Shown here piece by piece: positions 27,478 through 36,699 of a stretch of 64,000 bases of DNA (its first letter is position 1; the number at the start of each line of letters is the position of its first letter). Both the position numbers and the translations under genes were made by a program. The notes below the pieces were generated by a model, which worked only from the letters and a program-made list of their open reading frames with translations, did no database searches and had not been told where the DNA came from. Source of the DNA: Fuerstiella sp. (GTDB taxonomy: Bacteria > Planctomycetota > Planctomycetia > Planctomycetales > Planctomycetaceae). The stretch is from positions 14,192-78,191 of the forward strand of contig JALHMY010000009.1 in the NCBI GenBank assembly GCA_022843805.1. Reading direction: 5' to 3'.

Positions 27478-28335
27478 ATGAAGAAGGACGAAGCAAAACA
27501 AATGGCAGAACAGGCCATCAAAGCGTTGCAGGAAGAACTCAAGGCAGGACGCAGCGAGAAACTGACTCAGTACCTCAATACAATGAGTCGATTCCACAAT
27601 TACTCGTGGACGAACAGTCTGCTGATCGCGATGCAAAATCCGGAAGCTACGCTTGTTGCAGGATTTCAGCGCTGGCTGAAGCAGGGCCGATATGTTCGAA
27701 AAGGTGAGAAGGGAATCGGAATCATGGCACCGCTCGTTTATCGCAAGCGGGATGAGTCTGGAGGCCATCAGCCCGGAGCATCACAGACGGCTGACGCAGA
27801 GGGCAAACGGTCCATCATGGGCTTCAAGATCGTCCATGTGTTCGATGTCACTCAGACCGAAGGTGATGAACTGCCAGAATTTGCAAAGATCGGAGGCGAA
27901 CCTGGACAACTTCTCGACTCTCTCGAAGAACTGATTCGCGCAAACGGAATTGTTCTCACATACGAAGTGTTACCGGGTGGAGCCCAGGGCGTCTCACGCA
28001 AAGGCGAAATCGGAATCTCAACGCAACTTGAGACTGCAGAACGCTTTGCCGTGCTGGCCCATGAACTGGCCCACGAATGGATGCATGATGCTGAACAACG
28101 CCAGTCACTTTCGAAGACGGTTCGAGAGACAGAAGCAGAAGCGGTTGCGTATGTTGTCTGCACTTCATTTGGACTCAATTGTTCCACACGCAGTTCGGAC
28201 TACATTCAGTTGTATCGGGGAGACGAAGCGACTTTGATGGCGTCACTGGACAGGATTCAAAAAACATCCAGCCGCATGATTCACTCGCTGTCACAGTCGA
28301 AAGAACAGGTCAACGAAGAATCGCTTGTCGCATAG
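27478..28335 (+). CDS. ardC: ArdC-like antirestriction protein
   Basis: The ATG at 27478 (MKKDEAKQMAEQA) with GGAG 8 nt upstream is preferred over the longer frame that enters structured element B. The N-terminal half is the ArdC ssDNA-binding domain (YSWTNSLLIAMQNPEATLVAGF, WLKQGRYVRKGEKGIGIMAP). The C-terminal half is an ImmA/IrrE-like zinc metallopeptidase with HELAHEW at about residue 194 and a downstream ETEAEAVAYVV glutamate motif. ArdC proteins protect incoming DNA from restriction. Its presence marks this region as mobile-element cargo. Confidence 0.85.
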   Translation: MKKDEAKQMAEQAIKALQEELKAGRSEKLTQYLNTMSRFHNYSWTNSLLIAMQNPEATLVAGFQRWLKQGRYVRKGEKGIGIMAPLVYRKRDESGGHQPGASQTADAEGKRSIMGFKIVHVFDVTQTEGDELPEFAKIGGEPGQLLDSLEELIRANGIVLTYEVLPGGAQGVSRKGEIGISTQLETAERFAVLAHELAHEWMHDAEQRQSLSKTVRETEAEAVAYVVCTSFGLNCSTRSSDYIQLYRGDEATLMASLDRIQKTSSRMIHSLSQSKEQVNEESLVA

Positions 28336-28711
28336 ACTTTCATCATGCCAGCATCGTTCACCGCAAACAGAGAGGCCGAAGTCGTTGCGTGCAGCAGCGC
28401 CCGAGGCTTCTCTTTACTTCTGTTGTCAGTATCGTCGGAATGACTTCATCACAGGTTCATGGCACGCCAACGGTCTCACCTTCAGGCTCGAACAAAGCTC
28501 TTAAGATTTCACATCAGCGTCGTCGGCTCCAGCGCGTGAACAGAAACAGGCTTCCAGCCACGACAGTCGCGTGCAGGGGAAACAGCAGGCACAGAGCGGC
28601 GAGGAACAGAAATAAGCTGGGCATGGATAAAATCTGCCACACCAACATCTGATTGTCAGCAGGTCCACATTTCTTTTTGCATTTCCCACACCAGCATGGT
28701 ACTGATCAGAG
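28336..28711. other. Gap without a supported gene
   Basis: The gap contains overlapping short ORFs on both strands, including a 62-codon Cys-rich minus frame at 28501-28689, but none has a convincing start signal or motif. No strong inverted repeat with a T-run was seen. Confidence 0.4.
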
Positions 28712-29005
28712 ATGATGAAATCTTACGTCGGTATTGTCAGCAAAAACGGAATTGAACTCTTCTACCCGGAGGATCCTGCCACCGTCCGATTTCTTTGGCG
28801 GCGTGTGCAGAGACAGAAAGGCAGAGTCGCCTGCGTCTGGAGCGTCCTGCCTGCGGATGCAGCGGAGTTGATTCAGATAGAAATCTCACTGGGGTGGACT
28901 CGCGAAGCGATGGACCATATGCAGCAGCATGCCCGTGAATATGGATTCATCGTTCCCTATCAGGACGAAGTTCCGGTTGTGGTTCAACACTGCCGGGCCG
29001 GGTAA
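28712..29005 (+). CDS. Hypothetical accessory protein
   Basis: A 97-residue protein beginning MMKSYVGIVSKNGIELFYPED. The second of the two adjacent ATGs is equally possible. It has an alternating beta/alpha pattern without cysteine motifs. It lies between ardC and the DUF932 gene on the same strand, consistent with cargo of the same element. Not recognised. Confidence 0.55.
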   Translation: MMKSYVGIVSKNGIELFYPEDPATVRFLWRRVQRQKGRVACVWSVLPADAAELIQIEISLGWTREAMDHMQQHAREYGFIVPYQDEVPVVVQHCRAG

Positions 29006-29355
29006 GTTGCTGTTTTCATTGCGAAAGACGGATGCAATTCAAGTCCCGCCAGGAAAACGTGACAATTCTGTAATATCGTGGTAAGGAATCGGCTATCTCA
29101 TTCTCTGCTGTTCCTTGTTCCACGCATCCCGAGTAAACCAACACCCGCCACTCGATTGACGTTGATGATGCGTCATCTCACGTGAATCGAGAGGGCGGTG
29201 GTGCCCAATGGTTTTCCGCCGGACTGAGGAGCGATTGCTCATAGTCTGGCCAGTCTTACTTATCGATCCAAAGTTGTGGCGTTCACCTGCCGGGTGCCGG
29301 TGAACGCTGTGACTTTGGCACCCGAAAACTCGATTCTTTCGAGGAGTATGGACTG
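29006..29355 (+). promoter_or_regulatory. Leader region of the DUF932 gene with stacked inverted repeats
   Basis: A long imperfect dyad around 29136-29203 pairs CACCCGCCA-CTCGATT with AATCGAG-AGGGCGGTGGTG. A stronger one at 29268-29318 pairs CCAAAGT-N5-CGTTCACC with GGTGAACG-N5-ACTTTGG around an 11-nt loop. A third, CTCGA-TTCTT-TCGAG (29329-29343), overlaps the GAGGAG ribosome site. This could be a structured mRNA leader controlling DUF932 translation or a recombination site. It is not sequence-similar to element B. Confidence 0.5.
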
Positions 29356-30381
29356 ATGGTTAATTTGACTCGCGCTAACCGAGAATTGTTTCGCCGGACT
29401 CCGGATGAAACATTTTCTTCGTTGAAAGAACTTCACGATCATTGTCGGCAGGAACGCCACTACTCAAGCGACCACTGGCAACGGCCTCAACTGCTGATGC
29501 CCAGTGTCCATGAGGACGGCTTGCAACTGAATCTGGAAACCGGCGAACACGTCAACCTGACGGACTGGTCGTTCAGCCAGTTGTGTCGCCTGTCTGGCAT
29601 GAGTAAGGAAACAGTGAACCGCTTTCATCCGGAAACGGCCAAAATGGCGTTTCGGGATACTCTGCCTTCCAGCGATAAGCCAATCCAGTTGCTGACAACA
29701 GGCCAGTCGGTTCGGTCTCTTCATGGCGTGTCCTACACGCGTCTCTGGAATTCTGAACTGCTGGAAGTTGTTCGGGACGTAGCGACGGATTTTCAGCCGC
29801 CACAAACGGCGTTCAATGGTGGCACGGGACTGTACTGTGGTGAACAGGACATGTTCTGTTTCCTGATTGATCCGACCGGCTGGGTGGAAATCGACGGCGA
29901 AGAATTCGCTCCCGGCTTCTTCGTCTGGAATTCCGAGGTGGGACGACGTTCGCTGGGAATGCAGTCGTTCTGGTTCCAGCGAATCTGCCAGAACCACATC
30001 GTGTGGGATGCGACAAACGTTGTCGAGTTCACTCGCAAGCATACCGCCAGTGTTCGTGAAGGTCTGAACGACATCCGTGACCACATCCGAACGCTGGTGA
30101 CCAAGCGGGATTCAAGGCGTGATACCTTCGCTGGCGTTCTTCGCAAGGCTATGGTGACGCGTCTTGGCTCTGATTCCGAGAACGTTCAGAAGGAGCTGAG
30201 CAAACACGGCATTCCGCAGCACTTCATCAAGGAAGCGATGGAGATTGCACGGGCTCAGGGTGGATTCACAATCTTCTCACTGGTGGATGCACTGACTCGG
30301 CTGACTCAACGGCTGAAATACGCTGCTGACCGAGCCGACGCGGACTACAAGGTCGCCCAATTGCTGGCGCTCGCGGCTTGA
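29356..30381 (+). CDS. DUF932 domain protein (plasmid/phage-associated)
   Basis: The 341-residue protein has the DUF932 pattern: a central SYTRLWNSELLEVVRDVATDF segment, FCFLIDP, and WNSEVGRRSLGMQSFWFQRIC followed by NHIVWDA. The C-terminus is helical. DUF932 proteins occur mainly on plasmids and phages, often beside antirestriction genes; their biochemical activity is not established. GAGGAG lies about 9 nt before the ATG and is partly in a small hairpin, suggesting translational control. Confidence 0.8.
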   Translation: MVNLTRANRELFRRTPDETFSSLKELHDHCRQERHYSSDHWQRPQLLMPSVHEDGLQLNLETGEHVNLTDWSFSQLCRLSGMSKETVNRFHPETAKMAFRDTLPSSDKPIQLLTTGQSVRSLHGVSYTRLWNSELLEVVRDVATDFQPPQTAFNGGTGLYCGEQDMFCFLIDPTGWVEIDGEEFAPGFFVWNSEVGRRSLGMQSFWFQRICQNHIVWDATNVVEFTRKHTASVREGLNDIRDHIRTLVTKRDSRRDTFAGVLRKAMVTRLGSDSENVQKELSKHGIPQHFIKEAMEIARAQGGFTIFSLVDALTRLTQRLKYAADRADADYKVAQLLALAA

Positions 30382-30392
30382 AGGGAATCATT

Positions 30393-30608
30393 ATGGACCC
30401 GCAAGCCACATGGGATGAATTGCAGGATGCCATTCATCGTGGAGATCAGGAAATCTCTCGCGAACGCGCCTTGTCCCTCCTGGGCTGGCTCGCCCGCGGC
30501 GGTTTCCCTCCGGTGACATCGACCGATCCAGCCATGGATACTGGTGCTCACCGGAACGCGGCAAAGGAATGTTGCCGCAAAGTTCTGTGGTCGATGGCAG
30601 AAGCCTGA
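30393..30608 (+). CDS. Small hypothetical protein
   Basis: A 71-residue protein starting MDPQATWDELQDAIHRGD with GAAGGG upstream; the ATG at 30378 is less likely. It is helical and acidic at the N-terminus, with a GWLARGGFPP turn. It follows the DUF932 gene by 11 nt, so it is probably in the same operon. Not recognised. Confidence 0.6.
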   Translation: MDPQATWDELQDAIHRGDQEISRERALSLLGWLARGGFPPVTSTDPAMDTGAHRNAAKECCRKVLWSMAEA

Positions 30609-30638
30609 TTCCACAACACCGTGTTCTGCAAACAGATC

Positions 30639-30663
30639 GACGGGTTTCACTGTGAAACCCGTC
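30639..30663. repeat. Perfect 11-bp hairpin GACGGGTTTCA / TGAAACCCGTC
   Basis: The two arms (30639-30649 and 30653-30663) are exact complements around CTG. No T-tract follows, so it is a weak terminator candidate at best. It lies between two small genes of the accessory operon and might attenuate or process the transcript. Confidence 0.45.
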
Positions 30664-30702
30664 TTCACTTCTTCAATGAGTTCGAAAGAAAGTCCAACGA
30701 CG

Positions 30703-31014
30703 ATGAGTACCAACACGAAAAACCGCACGCAGACCCGCGAAGTCAAGAAACGTCCTGTCCATGAGATTCGGATGGGACGCATTCGAGCCGCCATCTGGCC
30801 GAACCAGACAGAAGCCGGAGTGCGTCACAATGTGACCATCTCTCGCCTGTACAAAGACGGAGACGAATGGAAAGACACGACAAGCTTTGGTCGCGATGAC
30901 CTGCCACTGGTGGCCAAGGTCTGTGATCTGGCTCACACGTGGATCTACAATCAGTCCGGCGGCAACACGAATGGAAATGGACATTCCGATTCCGGCGACG
31001 ACGGTCACTCGTGA
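30703..31014 (+). CDS. Conserved-looking accessory protein with Ser/Gly-rich tail
   Basis: Start chosen at 30703 (MSTNTKNRTQTREVKKRPV); ATGs at 30676 or further upstream are possible. The core, with KRPVHEIRMGRIRAAIWPN, TISRLYKDGDEWKDTTSFGRDDLPLVAKVCDLAHTWIY, looks like a compact beta/alpha domain that I recall next to DUF932 and ArdC genes in planctomycete genomes, but I cannot give a family name. The C-terminal tail is Asn/Gly/Ser/His-rich and disordered. Confidence 0.6.
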   Translation: MSTNTKNRTQTREVKKRPVHEIRMGRIRAAIWPNQTEAGVRHNVTISRLYKDGDEWKDTTSFGRDDLPLVAKVCDLAHTWIYNQSGGNTNGNGHSDSGDDGHS

Positions 31015-31101
31015 TCGCCAGAATCAGATCGTGATTACAAGAATGTGAACCTTTTAAGGTGGAGAGCGGCACCACCAGCCACTCTCCTGATCTGTCCAAC
31101 G

Positions 31102-32352
31102 TCAGGGTTCCATTTCAGCCAGGCTATCGGCCGATGACTGATTGCCTGCCGGACCTCGCCGAGCTTTCAAAAGTTGCTTAAAGAACGCAGACAATTGTTC
31201 GTTCCGTTGATGCAGCCATGCCCTCGCAGCCTGCCACAGCTTTTTGGGCCGTAACGCTTCGACTTCCAGGGTTTGCACCGCCGTTTCCAGAGCCCCAACG
31301 CGTTCGCCCAGGGCACTGACCATATTCACATGATTATCTATGCGAGCATCAACTGTGCAAAAATGTTCAGCTGCTTGCGTTTCCAGTTGATCAAGCCGTG
31401 CGTCACTGGCAGTTTGCTGGTTGTTCATTGATTCCATGCGTGTGGCCTGAAGTTCGGCGTACTTCATGACCTGTTCCTGATGGTCGATCGCCTTCCTCTG
31501 CATTTCCCTCAGTCGACTGGCGAGCTGATCTATTCGCTGAGTCAGTCGCGTCATCGTCTGCTCAACCGATTCCATCTCTGCCTGATGTTGCTGTGATTCG
31601 TGAACCTGTGCCCGTTCAGAAGCAGTCATCTTCTCTGCAATGATGGTCAGTGCGTCCGAGTGATCCACGATCAACTTCAGCATACCGGAGATGCGTTCAT
31701 TGAATTCCGTAAACTGCTTTTGCGTTGCCGACGTTTGTCCCTTGGCAGATTCCGAAAGCAACGAAAGCTGCTTGTCGACTTCGTCCTTCATCAACTGCAC
31801 ATGAGCCACGATGTCATCATCAATCTTTGACTGGTGTCCTTCCATGCCCGTTTCGAGCAGTTCAACCAAAGCAAAGCCAACTCGCTGAGCTTCCTGATAA
31901 ATCGGACTTGTATCCAGCGATGGTGCGGTTGGCTTCGACGACTCAGTTGCCTTATGGCCGTTTCCTGCCACTGACGCAGAACGAGAGATCAGATTCTTCA
32001 TGACTGTGGACTCCGATAGGGGAATGAACGAGTTGGGAAAGGAACCGTGAAACGTGTTACAAAAATGCTCGAAATCATGCTTCGAGCCAAAACTCACGAT
32101 GCAGTGAACTTGCTGAGCACAAACGAAACAGAGACGGACGGATCTGGTGACTCGCATTCGATACACTCGAAGGTCACCCAGCCTCTGAACTCGCTTGCAA
32201 CCGCTTCTGATGACTGGGCGTTCGAGCAGCAGTCGCAATACGGCTCTTTGCGACTCCCAGCTCAGCTCATTGAGTTCCTTTTCTGCTTCAGGGCTGATGG
32301 CATCCATGCGGATTGTCATCTCTGAAACGTCCGGGACTTTCACCTGCGACAT
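31102..32352 (-). CDS. RelE-like domain joined to a long coiled-coil protein
   Basis: The ATG at 32352 has AAAGGAGG 9 nt upstream, which decides the start over 32361 and 32439. Residues about 20-105 look like a RelE-fold domain: ERPVIRSGCKRVQRLGDLRVYRMRV then SVRLCFV and IVSFGSKHDFEHF. The remaining ~300 residues are heptad-rich helices with many Gln, Glu, Met and Ala, and a short basic C-terminus. An internal ATG at 32001 (MKNLISRS) has its own GGAG at 9 nt, so a separate coiled-coil protein may also be made. No antitoxin gene is evident next to it. The protein could sense, anchor or tether a toxin domain. Confidence 0.6.
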   Translation of the reverse strand: MSQVKVPDVSEMTIRMDAISPEAEKELNELSWESQRAVLRLLLERPVIRSGCKRVQRLGDLRVYRMRVTRSVRLCFVCAQQVHCIVSFGSKHDFEHFCNTFHGSFPNSFIPLSESTVMKNLISRSASVAGNGHKATESSKPTAPSLDTSPIYQEAQRVGFALVELLETGMEGHQSKIDDDIVAHVQLMKDEVDKQLSLLSESAKGQTSATQKQFTEFNERISGMLKLIVDHSDALTIIAEKMTASERAQVHESQQHQAEMESVEQTMTRLTQRIDQLASRLREMQRKAIDHQEQVMKYAELQATRMESMNNQQTASDARLDQLETQAAEHFCTVDARIDNHVNMVSALGERVGALETAVQTLEVEALRPKKLWQAARAWLHQRNEQLSAFFKQLLKARRGPAGNQSSADSLAEMEP

Positions 32353-32652
32353 GATGGGCATCCTCCTTTTGGAAGTAGTCTCTTCTTCCCGCCACTTATT
32401 CAAACGGGCGAGCGCCACGCAGAAATCTTGAGAACTCAAAAAAGTCCGTGAATGCGTTGAGACTGGTGATTCAATGACCCTTCATCGTGTTCTGGCTCCG
32501 TGCTCCATTCGGGAGCGAATGGCAGAAGCCGAACCAGAAACCTTCAGAGATTTGCATGGGTTACGGTTTCGATAATTCACTGTGATATCCGCTGGAACGA
32601 TGAAACCCGTTGAAAACTTGCCTCAGCCGTCAGAACGAAATACGGTGGCTAT

Positions 32653-33555
32653 ATGGCGAAATTCAGGATTCCAGACCCCAGTCACAATTGGCCGACGCAC
32701 CGACAATTGGTGTTGCCCACTTTGGCAGTGATCTTCACCATAACGATCTGGTTTTGGGTTGAAGCTGAGGTCTTTGGCCTGCTGCTCGGTCTGTTGCTCG
32801 TGGTTGTGATGACCGGTCGAACCGCCTGGTCGAATCAGGCGTCTCCTGCGAACCTGTCGCTGCTAGAACTCCCGTTTGCACTGGCACGGGACGTGGACAC
32901 ATTCGCCCGCTACCAGTCCATGTCGGGGTCATTGGCAAAAATCAGCCGCGCAATGGACCCGATCTACCGTGAACTGGCTCTGGAATCACTGGACGACGCC
33001 AATCGCCGTATCAACACGCTGGCCGATGGACTCCTGATCTTCGAGGGTACGGAGACCTGGCGTCTTGTATATGAGCGGTTACTGCGAAGTCCCGGGTTGT
33101 ATCAGTATCGATCGGTTGCCTGGGTTCAATCGACAGCCTACTGGCAGGATGAGCCCGGTCGAAAGAGCATGGCCGTCAACTTTGAACTGCAGAAGTCCGG
33201 ACATGTCTCAATCGAGCGTATTGTGATCATTGCTGATGAACTGTGGCCGCTCGGGAACGTATGGCCGTCTGAAACGCTGCGTCAGTGGATCCACGAACAA
33301 CACATGCGTGGCATTCGAATCAGTTTTGTCAGAGTCTCTGCGATAGCATCGGAGCCGGAGCTGCTCGCAGATTTCGGCATCTACGGTTCTCGGGCAGTCG
33401 GGACACAGGAACTGGATGAGCATGCTCGGACCGTTCGCTTCCGGTTGAACTTTGATTTCGGTTCCGTGGCGGCAGCCGAGGAACGCTGGAATCGTTTGGC
33501 CGTGTACTCAGAATCTTTCGCAAGTTATCTGGATCGGTACGAAATGACCGACTAA
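32653..33555 (+). CDS. Membrane-anchored hypothetical protein
   Basis: A 300-residue protein with two adjacent membrane helices (about residues 19-60, including VIFTITIWFWVEAEVFGLLLGLLLVVVM split by a short turn) and a large soluble C-terminal domain. A SLLELPFALARDVDTFARY helix follows the anchor, and later RIVIIADELWPLGNVWP and GIYGSRAVGTQELDE suggest an alpha/beta fold, perhaps phospholipase-D-superfamily-like but without an HKD motif. It precedes an aminotransferase-like gene by 50 nt on the same strand, making a two-gene unit of unknown role. Confidence 0.65.
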   Translation: MAKFRIPDPSHNWPTHRQLVLPTLAVIFTITIWFWVEAEVFGLLLGLLLVVVMTGRTAWSNQASPANLSLLELPFALARDVDTFARYQSMSGSLAKISRAMDPIYRELALESLDDANRRINTLADGLLIFEGTETWRLVYERLLRSPGLYQYRSVAWVQSTAYWQDEPGRKSMAVNFELQKSGHVSIERIVIIADELWPLGNVWPSETLRQWIHEQHMRGIRISFVRVSAIASEPELLADFGIYGSRAVGTQELDEHARTVRFRLNFDFGSVAAAEERWNRLAVYSESFASYLDRYEMTD

Positions 33556-33605
33556 AGTGATCCTGTACCCGAGTCAATTGGTTTGGCTCGGCAGAAAGTA
33601 CAGGC

Positions 33606-34856
33606 TTGCGACCGCTCCTCTATCTGGATACGGCGCGGCTGGGCCAGACCTTACCGGCCGCACGAGATGCACAAATAGACTTCGTTCGACTCACGGCCGA
33701 AGAACCTTCAACGCTGTACTTCGAAGAATTCCTGAAACACGGCTACAACGCCTGGCCAAATTACTACCAGAGCCACTTCTCTGCCCTCAAAACCTGGGCC
33801 GGTGTTCGAGCACTCAAGCAGTCGCTCCGCCAATTGGCCGGTGCCCCCGATCACTGGAATGTGTTGCTCGCCAGTCGGTCACTATCGCTGGTCCAAATGG
33901 CCGCTCGCAGCATGTTTCAGACATGTCGTCACGTTCTGACGACCGACCTGAGCTGGCCCACCTATGAGGATGCCGTTTCAAGGCAGGCATTGGCCGCTGG
34001 TGCTCAAATCACAACGGTCCCGCTTCGGGACGCCATCTTCCGAGAAAGATGGACTGCAGACGATGTGGCGGCGTTCCTGGCCAGGTCATTCACCGAGAAT
34101 GGATGCGACGGGCTATTCCTGCCGGCCGTGGACCATTTGGGAGTTCGCATCCCCGTTCGAGCCATCGTTGAACAAATCCGAAACAGCCGTCACCTGCAGT
34201 TCGTTCTGGTCGATGCAGCTCAGGCATTCTGCCAGGTACCAATCGACGACAGTCTGGCCGTGGCAGACTTTGTTGTCACCGGGTGCCACAAATGGATGCG
34301 AGCCGGTCAGCCCATGGGAGTTGGACTGTTCGGTCAGACCGGAACTCGGCAATGTATCGGCGATACTCTGCAGGAAAGCTGTAGGGACGGATGTGACCTC
34401 GACCCGTTGCTGATCTTCACGGAACAGCTCGATGGAGGACAACTCACTGGGGACAGTGAAACTGTGAATCTGACTCCACTGTTTTCCGCCAGTGCCGCAG
34501 CAACGGAGCAACTCCGGCATCACGATCAGTCTTCAGCCAACGCTGATGGTTCATCCCCATCCGACGATCTTGCTGGCTTCACGACGCCAGACTTTCCTGC
34601 GAGGCTTAGCCACTGGATTCCAATTCAACCGCACGAAACGATGAGAAGCCGCATTACCCTCTTCGCCAATCCGCAGTCGATACGATATTCAAACGCGGCC
34701 GAGGAAGCTCGACGCGAATGGCTGGATCATGGATGTGTCGTGACGGCCTACGACAATGGCCGGGTTCGAGCATCACCGCCGCAGGCAATTTCATTGAACT
34801 CGTCAGTTCCAACGCATTCCGTAAAAATGCCACGGTTCTTGGCAACCCACCAGTGA
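33606..34856 (+). CDS. Class V aminotransferase-fold PLP protein
   Basis: The TTG at 33606 begins a frame that fits the NifS/kynureninase fold: YLDTARLGQTLP, the SRSLSLVQMAARSMF region, the Asp-containing VLVDAAQAFCQVPID and the Schiff-base lysine in VVTGCHKWMRAGQPMG. The desulfurase active-site Cys loop is not seen. The region after about residue 290 is low in recognisable motifs except VRASPP. It forms a pair with the membrane protein at 32653-33555. The substrate cannot be deduced. Confidence 0.7.
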   Translation: MRPLLYLDTARLGQTLPAARDAQIDFVRLTAEEPSTLYFEEFLKHGYNAWPNYYQSHFSALKTWAGVRALKQSLRQLAGAPDHWNVLLASRSLSLVQMAARSMFQTCRHVLTTDLSWPTYEDAVSRQALAAGAQITTVPLRDAIFRERWTADDVAAFLARSFTENGCDGLFLPAVDHLGVRIPVRAIVEQIRNSRHLQFVLVDAAQAFCQVPIDDSLAVADFVVTGCHKWMRAGQPMGVGLFGQTGTRQCIGDTLQESCRDGCDLDPLLIFTEQLDGGQLTGDSETVNLTPLFSASAAATEQLRHHDQSSANADGSSPSDDLAGFTTPDFPARLSHWIPIQPHETMRSRITLFANPQSIRYSNAAEEARREWLDHGCVVTAYDNGRVRASPPQAISLNSSVPTHSVKMPRFLATHQ

Positions 34857-35340
34857 ATTCATTCGAGTGCGATCAGGCAGATTCGCAATGGTCGTTTGCT
34901 ACTTCAGTTGAAGAGAAATTTGGGCGTTGTCCGTCGGGCTTGGGCTTGTCCAATCTGCGTTTTCGCCTGCACCAGTGCCCTCCGCTGTTGGAAGCGGCCG
35001 GCAACACATGGGGTAGATACGCATCAGCTTTCGCCTGAAGACTATCAGTCGCCACTTCGAGCAGATTGTGACCTCGATCGATCCAGAGCCTTTGGCGTTC
35101 TCGTCAGCGGTCATGGAGTCACCGATGTTTCTACTTCAGAGTTGAAATGGCAGGGTTACATTTCAGCGTGCAACCATAAGAAACGCACCATGCTTTTTTC
35201 CCGTTGCGCCTCTTCCACAGTGTCTACTCGCATCTTAAGTTGATGAAATTCGGAGAATATGTCGTCAGCTCTCCGTCGGCAGCAATTCGATTCACGCATA
35301 TTTGATTCTGTATCAAGCACTGTTCATCCTTCTTGGCACT
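34857..35340. other. Gap between convergent genes without a supported gene
   Basis: Plus-strand ORFs of about 60-115 codons overlap here, but none has a recognisable motif or good ribosome site. A frame from 34718 to 35038 continues past the aminotransferase stop and might be a shifted tail of it. No strong terminator was recognised. Confidence 0.35.
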
Positions 35341-36663
35341 TCAGACATCGCGTACTGGTGTAAACGCGGCAAAAATGGACTCAAGAACGAGCCTAATCCC
35401 GACCCAATCGGCAGAGTTCGCAGAGATGTTGCCACGGGTGGCAGAAGCGAGCTTCTTGCGAAACGCCGCTTGCAATCGTGGTTTGTCTAAGATTTCGCCC
35501 TGGTATTTCTCAAGCTTCTGGATGTATCCCTTCCATTGAACTGGTACGGGCTCACCCTCTGATGAGAGGATATCCATGCCGAAATAAAGCTCGATGCTGC
35601 CAGCGAGACCGTTGACATCAATATTGACGTTGCCTTGAGGGCCCAAAGTCGGATAGTTGGTCGCGTATGGAATTGGCGGATACTGAAGGATGCGAAACTG
35701 GTCAGGGAGCCTTACCGAATGCAATGCTCTCAAAGCATCAGCCGCCGCCGTGTCATTATCAAACAGGGCAATCACACGGTTTACGATACCGCTACCAATG
35801 AAGGCCTTGACGATTCTCACAAGGTTGCCCACGCCACCTTCCATGTTTGGTCCAGCAAAATCGATGAACGAATATAGAGAGACTAAATGAGGAAAGAGCA
35901 CTTCCAGCGACTTGGCAAGAAACTCAGCGTCGGTAGAACCTTCGGTTAGAACAATCGTTTTGGCGGTTGAAACAAATTCGCGCTGAATCGATACCCGAGC
36001 CCTATTTGCCAAGTCTTCATTGCCTTGGTAGTAGCCACCCGCAACAAGTTCTGAATAGTCGAGGACAACTGGAAATCTTTCATCTGAGTACTCCAGAACT
36101 GCTCTTATAAACAGTCGAGCATCACAACGTGGAAATCCAAATATGAACTCCTCGTCCTCTCCGTCCGCGATGAATTGCACAAGAGGATCAACAAGCGGTT
36201 TGTTTTCGTGAACCGCTGTTCGAATAGGAGCGCAACCAGAGGCTAAGAACGTCCCAATGCTCGCGCCCCATCGCTCAAAAGATAAGTTCGCGATGAATGT
36301 CCTGCGCTCTACATCATCTTCTAGCCACGAAGGCCCATAAAAGAAGGAATCGTTTTCTGCGTCAGAATCATCAAGCATCTCCCTGAGTCTTGTATCGAAG
36401 GCGATTCGCGATTGTTCTATCGTGAACCCCATTATGTCCAGTCTCTGCTTCGCTGCTGCTGCGTCAAGACGATACTCATAAACAGTTTCCAGCTCGTCAT
36501 CTTCTGGATCGATGCGGTCTGCTGCAGGATTACGGTCCCTCACTCGCCTCTGCGAAACTAGCCGATCGCTTTCGTCAAACAATGTCATCAAAACAGCATC
36601 GACATACGACTTGCTCCAAAGTAATGGGTGTCCCCCAATTTCAAGATGGCAGTAGCTTCCCAC
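35341..36663 (-). CDS. HEPN/Toprim-associated N-terminal domain plus TOPRIM protein
   Basis: A 440-residue protein. The N-terminus (MGSYCHLEIGGHPLLWSKSYV, then MTLFDESDR) matches the HEPN/Toprim-associated domain seen in defence islands. The TOPRIM-like core follows at about residues 240-330: the glutamate in VLTEGSTDAEFL, the FIDFAGPNMEGGVGNLV segment and the acidic pair in ALFDNDTAAADAL. TOPRIM domains of this class (OLD-like) act as nucleases. It lies among HEPN and Abi genes on the same strand, consistent with an RNA- or DNA-targeting defence role. That role is inferred. Confidence 0.75.
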   Translation of the reverse strand: MGSYCHLEIGGHPLLWSKSYVDAVLMTLFDESDRLVSQRRVRDRNPAADRIDPEDDELETVYEYRLDAAAAKQRLDIMGFTIEQSRIAFDTRLREMLDDSDAENDSFFYGPSWLEDDVERRTFIANLSFERWGASIGTFLASGCAPIRTAVHENKPLVDPLVQFIADGEDEEFIFGFPRCDARLFIRAVLEYSDERFPVVLDYSELVAGGYYQGNEDLANRARVSIQREFVSTAKTIVLTEGSTDAEFLAKSLEVLFPHLVSLYSFIDFAGPNMEGGVGNLVRIVKAFIGSGIVNRVIALFDNDTAAADALRALHSVRLPDQFRILQYPPIPYATNYPTLGPQGNVNIDVNGLAGSIELYFGMDILSSEGEPVPVQWKGYIQKLEKYQGEILDKPRLQAAFRKKLASATRGNISANSADWVGIRLVLESIFAAFTPVRDV

Positions 36664-36699
36664 GTTTTAGTCCACGCGATTAGTAAAAGGAAAATGGGC

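Noticed and set aside
28501-28689. Cys-rich 62-codon minus-strand ORF
   Set aside because: No ribosome site, no ordered Cys spacing, and it faces against the neighbouring genes.
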